A DNA stretch of 64,000 nucleotides, from contig OY744473.1 of NCBI GenBank assembly GCA_963556145.1, forward strand, positions 186,001-250,000. Reading direction: 5' to 3'. Shown in pieces: positions 55,780-64,000 of this stretch (its first letter is position 1; every line of letters starts with the position of its first letter). Source of the stretch: Hygrocybe punicea (Eukaryota; Basidiomycota; Agaricomycetes; Agaricales; Hygrophoraceae). Under the pieces are notes generated by a model. It made no database searches and had not been told where the DNA came from. It saw nothing but the letters and a program-made list of their open reading frames with translations. The position numbers and the translations under genes were made by a program.

Positions 55780-58700
55780 TCGGGTACCTTCAGGTCATTA
55801 CCCGTATGTTGTTCCCCCACAAGCTTTACCCTATGCACCACTTGCTTTGCCAATGTTCCTGCGGGGTGAGATGCCAACGCAGGCTTATCCAAAAGTCCCT
55901 ATGCCTCATTTCAACTCTCGCGGAGAGCTTATTTCCTCAGACCAACCTCAGGTAATTGGTTGTTCTTGAGAGTACTCCCCTTGTAACGCCCCCGAATAAT
56001 AATTTATTCTGGCTTTGATCCCAGACATTATTCGCTCCAGCACCTTGGCTTTACACGTCGCAGGATGTCGTCCCTCCCTTCATACGCACCTGCATGCGGA
56101 ACGGATGCGGGTCAATCCTGCCATCCCAGTATATTGGCATGATATGTAAGAATTGTGTTCGCGCAGGGCATCATTGCCCCCCTCCTGGTCGTCACGCTAC
56201 GCAGCACCATATGCGCCTCTTCCCGAACTCGGCTTCGCCTCGGGATGCTCAGTCAACCATAAATGTGCGTTCATGTTTTTGCCTTGCTTTGACCATTGAC
56301 GGTTATTTTCTTCCGCCCGTTGACAGGTTACTACCGCACCCCCATTCGGAAGCACGTCAACAACCCCAGCTATACGTTATCCACATGCTAGAGACCAACA
56401 CCAACAAAGCGAAGGCAGTGCCGGGGACGAGGAGTTGATTCTTCGATATCCTGATGTACGATATCTCCACTTCATTCGGCTTGATGCACCTCCTTGATGA
56501 CACAAGTACAGGATCCTATCGCAATTGATACTCCTGAAGTTGCAGACAATGGAAACAGCACGCATCCCGCAGTCATACAAATAGATGGCCCAGCGGTTTC
56601 TGAGGAAGGGGTGGCGCATCCAGATGTCGTCGTTGCCAGTCCGAGCAAGAGGCTCCGTAGCTCCAGTCCGAGAAAGCGAAGGCGCCTGCAATCAAACCCC
56701 CAACAAGCGGCTCACATACAGAAGAGTCCACCGTCCCCATCTCAGCCCCGGCCCTCCAAAACTCGGAATTCGCAGCGCAACACTAGCGACGGACTCCCAG
56801 GGCACATTCAAGTCTGTCTTTTTTGTTTTGTTTTTTTGTTTCATATCTACACTGCTGGTTCGTTGTCGACTGATGTTGGTGTGACTGCTACTTTTTCTTT
56901 CTGCAGGCCGAGCGACATTGCGAGACCGATGGATGTCCGGAACGTGTCTTGCCCGAATGGCGGTGGTCAAGATGTGCTAAATGCAGCTTGAAACAGTGGA
57001 AATCGAGGTTTAGCTCCCACCGAGAAGGGAAAGGAAAGGAAAAGGAAAGCGTTGCTGAAGGCGGACAAACTAAGATAACTGCACGGACCGAGCAGAATCG
57101 TGACTGCAATGACCATGGTGCAGACCAGTGTCTGGAAGAAACGCCACCGGAGAGTGAGAACAGTGGGAAGCAAGGAAAGACGAGTCGTGACGAGGAGCAC
57201 GACACGCAGGACACAATTGGACCTGCTCTGCAACAAGAGAGCAAATATAATCCGATTACCGCATTGAGCGATGCAATAACTGGGAAAATACCCGATTCGT
57301 ATCATCACGAAGTGGCAGTCCTGCCAGCCGCGACGATAGGCGACGGTGCCATAGGTGCAGATGAGGAAAACAATTCGGCTAAAACAGAAGAAGTAGAAGT
57401 TAACCATTCCTCAAACACTGGAGAAATCACAGGAGATGCATCACCGCAGCACAGCGCAGCAATGCTTGCGGCGGACGACACATGTCCGACCAATGGTTCC
57501 CAAGACGGGACCGCCACGTTGAAAGGATGGGATAGCGATCTTACTCACCTGTCCGATGACGACGACGGAGAGTCGGAAATAGATGTGGTCGAATCAGACG
57601 ATGTACGTGTATCCGCCTTCTCTTTGCTCAAACCAAAATGATCTCTCCCTCGCATTAGAACGCACCAAAGGTCAAGCTCACCATACGCATCCCTCCGCGC
57701 CCGTTCCTGGCAGTATCACAGTCCTCCCAATCCTCCCTTCCACGCAAATGTAGCGTTAAAGCGTGTAAAAATCACCTTGAACTCGATTGCCGCTGGAAAA
57801 CGTGCGCACAGTGTCGCGCACATGCTCGCGAAAGGCAGAGGCGAAGACTTGGAATTATTCATGAACACGATAAAGTCAGCGAGGAAACGCCAGGATTGGC
57901 AGGTGGCAATTTTCAGACGGTTCAGGTAAATTATTTTGGCATCTTCACGTGGGCCTATACTTGGGACATCGCTGACTTTGACAATGACTCCTAAAAGCTT
58001 CCATGTACGATGCTGGAAAATCCCGAGGATCCAACGGTGGTGAGCTCAACACCTTCCCGTCCTTGCAATTGACCTCATTCACCAATCTTCTTAAGACCTT
58101 ACCCTCGATCCCCTCTACGTCAGCGAATTCTGACGCGTTCGTGCTGGAGGCGACTGACACCAGAAAATGCACGATGCCCAGATGTCAGAAGCTCCTTCCT
58201 TCTTTCTGGGAGTATCGCTGGAAGATGTGTGTGTCGTGTCGTGTGCGCACGCGGCTTTTGCAGAGGAGGCAGAGAGAAACTATACCTCCTTTGACAGAGG
58301 AAGTTCGAGAGGTCAAGAGTTGTGTTGTCAGGGATAGGAAATCCGGAGATGGGTATACCTGTGAAGGAACGGAAGGAAGTAGATCAGTGGAGGGGGGATA
58401 TCACGGGACGCACAGCCGACACGGGAGTTCATGTGGTGATGCGGGGAAGGAACTAAATATGGTAAGTTGAACTATCGCACTGCCTCACGCACAATCTCAG
58501 GATCACCCGGTCCTTACTCCCTTTCAAGGAGGGCATTGTGGCTGTGAGTGCACCAGGAGGCTTTCGATTTTGTTCCAACCGGTCTTGCGAGATTTTGTTG
58601 AAGTCAGGCTCGACATCCTTGGAATGTGACGAGTGCCAGACGAGTCGTCGCCCAGTGAACATACATGAGGGGAGCTTGGAAAAAAATGAAGAATCGAACG

Positions 58701-59496
58701 GCAGGGGATCGCGGGAGATAAAAAATATGGATGTAGCAGGGGAACGCCCGCGCAGTCGCTCGTCGTTGTGTTCCGAGCCACCGAGGAGAAACAGCGATGA
58801 ACTGTTGAAGCACAAAGGCCATGATGTGAGGGGACAATTTTGTTGCACTGTTTGGTGAAATGTGATAGTTTTTGTTAGCAGACTAGCACGACGTCGTCCC
58901 CATACCCACAATACCAAAGTTTTCGCTCCCTCGTCTCAGTGTTTAAAACGCGTCTGAACACTTTCCTGGAGGCGCAGTCATTTTACATGCTGTACCGGCT
59001 GACCGGTGCGGGGAATGACGGTCGTACGGCATTTGGGTTCGACGGGGAGTACTCGATTATAGTCCCGGATTTTGATATCAATGGGAGAGCGAAGCAGGTG
59101 GAAAGCGGTGTGATCATGGTGAAGGAAATGTTGGAGGCTGTGGGCGACTTTGAGTTCAAGTGAGCGTTCACAATCCGGGAGAAAGTGGTATTTTTATGGA
59201 GGAACCCCCAATATATTAACCATGAATATAGGGTCACATCTGTCTCAAACACTCGATTTGGTGGTGTTCTGACACGCATGACATGCATACGCCAAGTGTC
59301 CGTCTCCTTGCCGGGCCCCCCTTCGGCTTCCAACAGCGGCGGCGCTCTCAAAGGAGGGCGTAATGATAAGCCGGACCATGGTACTACCCTTGCAAAGAAG
59401 ATGCGCGGTGAGCTTGAGGTTGCTGTGCTCAAGGACTTTTCGCACAGTTTTTTTCCGGGAGAGCGCCATATCATCCGGTTCCGGTTGGTTGGATGA
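55780..59496 (+). CDS. Protein with five C-x4-C...C-x2-C repeats
   Basis: I do not recognise a named function. An N-terminal Pro/Tyr-rich exon (HYPYVVPPQ, PMPHFNSRGEL) joins TLFAPAPWLYTSQDVVP and the first Cys repeat. Five repeats are seen at 56090-56155, 56919-56984, 57750-57814, 58168-58239 and 58571-58636, each C-x4-C, about 10-16 residues often with an aromatic and Trp/Lys, then C-x2-C. Each is followed by Arg/Lys-rich sequence. Acidic and low-complexity linkers separate them (57000-57600). The C-terminal part (58939-59496) contains a predicted globular domain with FDINGRAKQVESG and FPGERHIIRFRLVG. Each repeat could bind one zinc. The N-terminal start and some introns are uncertain. Confidence 0.65.
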
Positions 59497-60498
59497 GTTT
59501 TGGTTATGTGTTTATCATGGGGGGTTTTTTTTTTTTCATTTTCGTATCTCTACCTTTTTTCGGAGTTACTTGTACTGCTTTATGCCTAATCGCACTCTTG
59601 AAAAGGAAGAACAACAAGAAGGATGAAAACTTTGTTTGTCGAAGTTGGACCGCCTCGACGGTTTGGGGGCCAGCATCAACGCCGTTCACGGTGATAGGAA
59701 CGAACGTTTAGAAGTTGAATCTCCTGCCAACGAGGCCCCGGATCTTCGTACCCTACAAATATACAATCTATGGCCCGGGACGATAAGCAAGTAACGCACT
59801 ACATCGTCATAAGCTGCTTTGCGAACGTTTGTGTTCCGATTAATTGATAAGGTTCTTGCCAGTGACAGTCCTGACATGTTCGATAACGGCGAACTAAGTT
59901 GAGGCCACTTCGTGAAGGCCGCTGGGTGCGTCTGCTAAATGGGATCTCGGTGAGTCGTGGTGGCAGGTTTACGATCATGAAGGGACTAGTACTGGCACCG
60001 CAAGCGAAGCTTATCCAGCCAAGCAGACTGTCTTGTCAGGCTTCTAGAAAGCGTTCAACGTCGAGGCACTGGACACAGGTGAATGTGCAGGCATATACAT
60101 AGCCTGCCTCATCAGAAGGCTGACAGAAGCGATGAAGCGGTGACACGGCCATTGAAGCTGTGCTTGACTCGGACCATGGAATCGACACGTTCGAATATAT
60201 AACCACGTTTATCAACCAGCAGCGTGAAGGACGACTGCTAACCTCGGGGAACAGATCCTTCAAGTTGACGGACTCGGCCAATCGGTAATCTTGTCTACTG
60301 TCGCCATTGACGCCAAGCACAGCGTCACTGCCGTCAGTGATCATTGAATGGCATCTAGACGCTGGCTGAATATATTCCGTTTGTGTTCCTAACGATCCGC
60401 ACTTTGTAGTCAAAAGGCAGGACACACAAGCCTGAGGTTTATTCCTCCTTGATTTCCAAAGCTTTCTTCTCCTCGTCGAGTTTGAGTCAGTTCTCTGC
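59497..60498. other. Intergenic region before the Zn2Cys6 gene
   Basis: It contains the 3' flank of the Cys-repeat gene (with T-rich tract 59521-59538) and the upstream region of the regulator. A minus-strand open frame at 60036-60512 overlaps the regulator's start and shows no domain. Confidence 0.4.
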
Positions 60499-63400
60499 AT
60501 GATCCGTCCCAAGCGTACAGGCCCAGGGAGGGCTCCCTACGTGCATCACGCCTGTGGTTTGTGCCGTTCAAGGTAGGTTGTGCCGTTCCCCAAGTTGTCA
60601 CATTGACGATTTTGCTTTCATGTCAAAGGAGAATCAAGTGCACTGGGGAGCGACCTGTTTGCCACACTTGCTCATCTTCTGGCCATGCCAGCGAAGTAAT
60701 CATTCTGTGCCATGACGTATTCAAGTTGTAACCCACGGCTAACTACTTTTTATAACAGTGTTCTTGGGGTCGGGAACCCGTCAAGCGTTCGAGCGGTAGA
60801 GAGTACGTACAGTCGCTCGAAGCCCGCATTGAAGGGCTTGTGCAGTATTCGTCCTTGCTGGAAACGAAGCTTGAACAATGTCGCAAGGAGCACGGCGGCT
60901 TGATCGATGATTACCTGCATTTGCGTCCAGATTCACCACCCGTTATGGAAGACGAACCAGACTTCGATTTCAACCACTCCGACAACGAGAATGACATTGC
61001 CGAGCGGATGAGGGTGTTTCAGGTGAGTCCATCATCCACGGAAGCAATTTCGCTCCTGACATATACTATTACAGCTTGAGGGCCAGAATCTCCATTTCTA
61101 CGGTCGAACGTCGATATTCCAGTTCGCTCCAACTGACCGAGAGCGCCTATCGCGTTATCCGGACATCGTCGAAGAATCTCAGTACTATGTACTTCTTGTT
61201 GATGGTGTCAACATGAGCCATTACAATCCCGACTTTGACTGGTCCCGCCACCTTCCTCCTGAAGTCAATCTGGATCGTCGTGAGCACGACAAGTGAGCGT
61301 CGTAATCTATGCTACAATGTCCTCCTTGCTGATATGTCATCTATCAGACTCCTTGATCTCCTTTTCAAGTTTTTCACTTCCTGGTGCTTACGGATAATTC
61401 CCGCCTTGTTCCTCCGGGACATGTATCGGACACTGAGTCTTCCACCCTCACAACCTCTGCTGAAGACCGCCCACTACTCCCCTATGTTGCACAACGCACT
61501 CGTTGCTGTGGCTATGGCCTTCTCCGATGACCCTCGTATCCGAGATCTCAAGTCACGCCAATATTTTGCCAGGCGCGCCAAGAGTTACATTGACACCGAG
61601 TGCCACAGGCCTAACATTAGTGTCATCAATGCTCTCTCGATCCTGGGGAGTTTTCATTCATCTCTAGGTGACCAAACGCTGGGGTACTTGTACTTTGGTC
61701 AGAGTCCGTTTCCTGCTCCAGTTCGTGCGATAAGCTCATTGTAGTATTCGGATGAAGGGATGAGTGGCCGTGTGAGTCAGGCTTGTAAGTAAATTCACTT
61801 TCTAAGCATTGCAATTTATCGAGAATTGTTTGTTTTGCTAGTGGGGCTCAGCATCGACTGTTCGCCCTGGGTCAAGGCGAACTATATCACACACGACGAT
61901 ATGCTAGATAGAAACTGGGTTCACTGGGGCACCTTCTGTTTGGTTGGTGGTACCATTTGACCTGTCCTTTCTAGCTGTTGAGAAGCCCTTCACGCAGGAC
62001 GTTTGCTGGTCTCTTTATGTCGGCCGGGAGTTTTGCGTGGCTGCCCCTTCAGACCGAAAGGCGATCCCGATTCCACTTGTCGATATCGAGAGTGAACAGA
62101 GGCCATGGCATTACCCGCCGTCGGGCATCCCTCCCCAACCTAACTACTTGTCAAGCACCTTTACGGCAACATGTGAGCTGCTCCGCATTGGACGGCGGAT
62201 CATGGGCATTGTGTGAGCCTTTTTTTCAAAGAAATCATGTATGAAAAGTTGTGAGTTACTAGGACCACAGTAATGCGTTGAGTAATCCTGGTACAAGGCA
62301 AGAAGTGAGCCACGAAGTTATCACCAAAATCGAGTCAGTAACCGATTTAATTTGCTCCTTTGTTTTATATACCTTTTTGTTGTTGTTGACGCACAGTGTG
62401 GAACTCAACACTTGGAAGGAAACTTTGTCGCCGGAAGTCAGGATCAGATCAACAAGCCGAGCCACGGCAACTCCACATCAGCTCATGTTGGAGTTAGCCT
62501 ATTGGTGGTTCATCATCCTTCTACATCGACCATTCTACCGCCGAACCCGACCCGCTCCTGGGTCAGAGAAAGACATCGATCATGTCAAGGTTTGCTTCGA
62601 CCTCAATGTGTCTGATTTCGTTTGATAAGATTTATTGTGGCGACTAGCTTTGCGATCGAGCGGCGCGCAACATCATGGAGCTTCTCGGGGCATGGCGGTC
62701 ATCATATTCGCTGCGTTACGTTCCCGTTACGTTGATCGGAGTCGTGTTCTCAGCCGGAACCATATTCCTTCTATCGGCTGTCCAGGCCTCCTCCGGGACC
62801 CGTCTGGCCAAGGTCTCCTTCTCCCAGTCGCTCTCCCAGGCCGACCTGTGCATCCAGTATCTATTGGAGTCGGGTAGATCTTTCCAGTGTGCGACCGATA
62901 TCGCAGGGATTCTGGGGAACCTTTTACAGGAGGAACTAAAGTCGAGACTGCTGGACCACAATACTATTCCGCCATCAGCATTGAACGTGCCCGGACTGTC
63001 TACGCAGGTGCAGAATTTTCCCTCGAGTTCATCATCTACTTCATACGCGATTGCGATGTCGCCGTCATCGTCATCGTCATCACACCCACCACAACTTTCT
63101 GAGTCCCCTTTGACACCGTCCCAGTCGAATAGATGGCACCTGAGTGGTCATCACACCTCAGTCCCAGCTCAACAATGCTCTGGATCTCACGACCAATGGA
63201 GTGCGACCATCAGCAACATGATGATACAAGACAGGGACGACATTGATATCGACACCAACCTCGCGACACCAGCAACAGCTGCTGATGTTCCCCCCGGAGC
63301 CGGCTTGCGTTCTTCCTTCCATACGGGGCCTGGTATGTGGGGTGCTGGGGAGACGTTCACGGTTAATTATAATAACTTTGATCACGCCTTTATGCCTACG

Positions 63401-63577
63401 AGATCTGGAACGCCTGGGTTTCAGTTTGAACTTGCAGGGGACCGGCTGGAACGCCAACTCTGTGTTCTCGCGCAAGAAGAGCCCCAGGCGCCGTTGGATT
63501 TGACGGATGAGGATATGGTGGCGGTGGTACAGATGTTGAGTCAGCAGTATCCGCCAAGTTCTCATATGATGGATTGA
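60499..63577 (+). CDS. Zn(II)2Cys6 transcription factor with fungal_trans domain
   Basis: ATG at 60499. The zinc cluster spans three exons: HACGLCRSR, then RIKCTGERPVCHTCSSSGH, then ECSWGREP, giving six cysteines with the usual basic residues. A coiled linker (ARIEGLVQYSSLLETKLEQC) suggests a dimer. After acidic sequence comes the fungal_trans domain (PF04082) with FLRDMYRTLSLP, YSPMLHNALVAVAMAFS, INALSILGSFHSSLGD and GMSGRVSQA...LGLSIDCSPW. WSLYVGREFCV, AYWWFIILLHRPFYRR and a Ser-rich tail with PLDLTDEDMVAVVQML follow. It resembles the Nit-4/XlnR-type group, but the target pathway cannot be told. Introns are short and frames continue throughout. Confidence 0.88.
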
Positions 63578-64000
63578 TATTGGGCCGTTTTTCGATATAT
63601 ATACCAAGTATATCATTATGCAGTTTTTTTTTTTTAAAGGAGGTTGCTGGTGTCCTAGATTTACAGCCGTTTTTGAAATTCTTGAGACTTTCTGAATTTT
63701 TTTTGATAGTTTGGAAAAATGTTGACTTTTGAAAAATTTTTGAGTGCTGTATTTTGTATCTCATGAAATACTGCATGGATTGACATGGTTATAGAGGGAA
63801 AGTTGTACTATGTCTTAAGGGCTATCTACTCCTGTAATTACATTTAGAAAATATTTAGTGTGTGGTGAGTTGTGGATGAAACAAAAGGTAAACCAGTACT
63901 TTGTGACACCCCAAATGATATTGTCAAAGTAATGCCAAATGCCATCAAATGAACTCCTATGAAGAAGATTGTAGAGAGGAAGTTGTTCATTTTGTCAAGG
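63578..64000. other. 3' flank of the Zn2Cys6 gene, nothing recognised
   Basis: A/T-rich sequence with a T9-10 tract near 63625. No gene, repeat or element end is identified. Confidence 0.4.

Noticed and set aside
60036..60512. 158-codon minus-strand frame
   Set aside because: It overlaps the start and zinc cluster of the well-supported Zn2Cys6 gene and has no recognisable domain.

Overview
This window is from a transposon-rich fungal genome, most likely a mushroom-forming basidiomycete (Agaricomycetes). The clues are short GT-AG introns with CTAAC/CTGAC-type branch points, KDZ transposases with CxC2/CxC6 cysteine clusters, DUF262 and AAA-ATPase-like/PDDEXK genes typical of these fungi, and a Zn2Cys6 regulator. 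I see no rRNA, tRNA, CRISPR or bacterial operon. The species cannot be told.

Layout. Positions 1-8416 are a region bounded by 154-bp inverted arms. It holds two decayed Tc1-type (DDE_3) transposases and an intron-containing PB1-like gene, cut by three copies of a non-autonomous hAT-like element (family A). Positions 8417-10900 hold no recognisable gene. Positions 10900-21615 are a mobile-element gene with a ubiquitin-hydrolase-like C-terminus. It is split by a 1.67-kb solo LTR and by a 7.6-kb element (E), which carries a broken CxC6-KDZ transposase and further nested insertions. Positions 21820-22278 are a Tc1 fragment. Positions 22392-24733 are an apparently intact AAA-ATPase-like/PDDEXK gene. 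Positions 25030-27000 are element F. Positions 27217-46635 are a 19.4-kb KDZ transposon, recognised from imperfect inverted ends of about 58 bp. It carries a CxC2-KDZ transposase and at least three accessory genes, and is itself interrupted by hAT-like elements H, B and G, a solo LTR and a TA-flanked element (I).

From 47000 to 63600 the window is ordinary host sequence: an FRM2/HBN1-like nitroreductase, a DUF262 protein divergently paired with the spindle-checkpoint gene mad1, a protein with five repeated C-x4-C...C-x2-C motifs, and a Zn2Cys6 transcription factor.

The most unusual signal is in the non-autonomous elements. At least four families with different ends (A, B, G, H; 8-bp target duplications) share one internal plan. 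A nested palindrome has outer arms such as CCTCGCGAA/TTCGCGAGG and a core centred on TCAATTGA. Most copies also carry intron-like modules with correct splice and branch signals and low-complexity, exon-like tracts. Each family also has its own short motif repeated just inside its ends. Removing insertions plus one target duplicate restores reading frames in several host genes, which gives an internal order of events.
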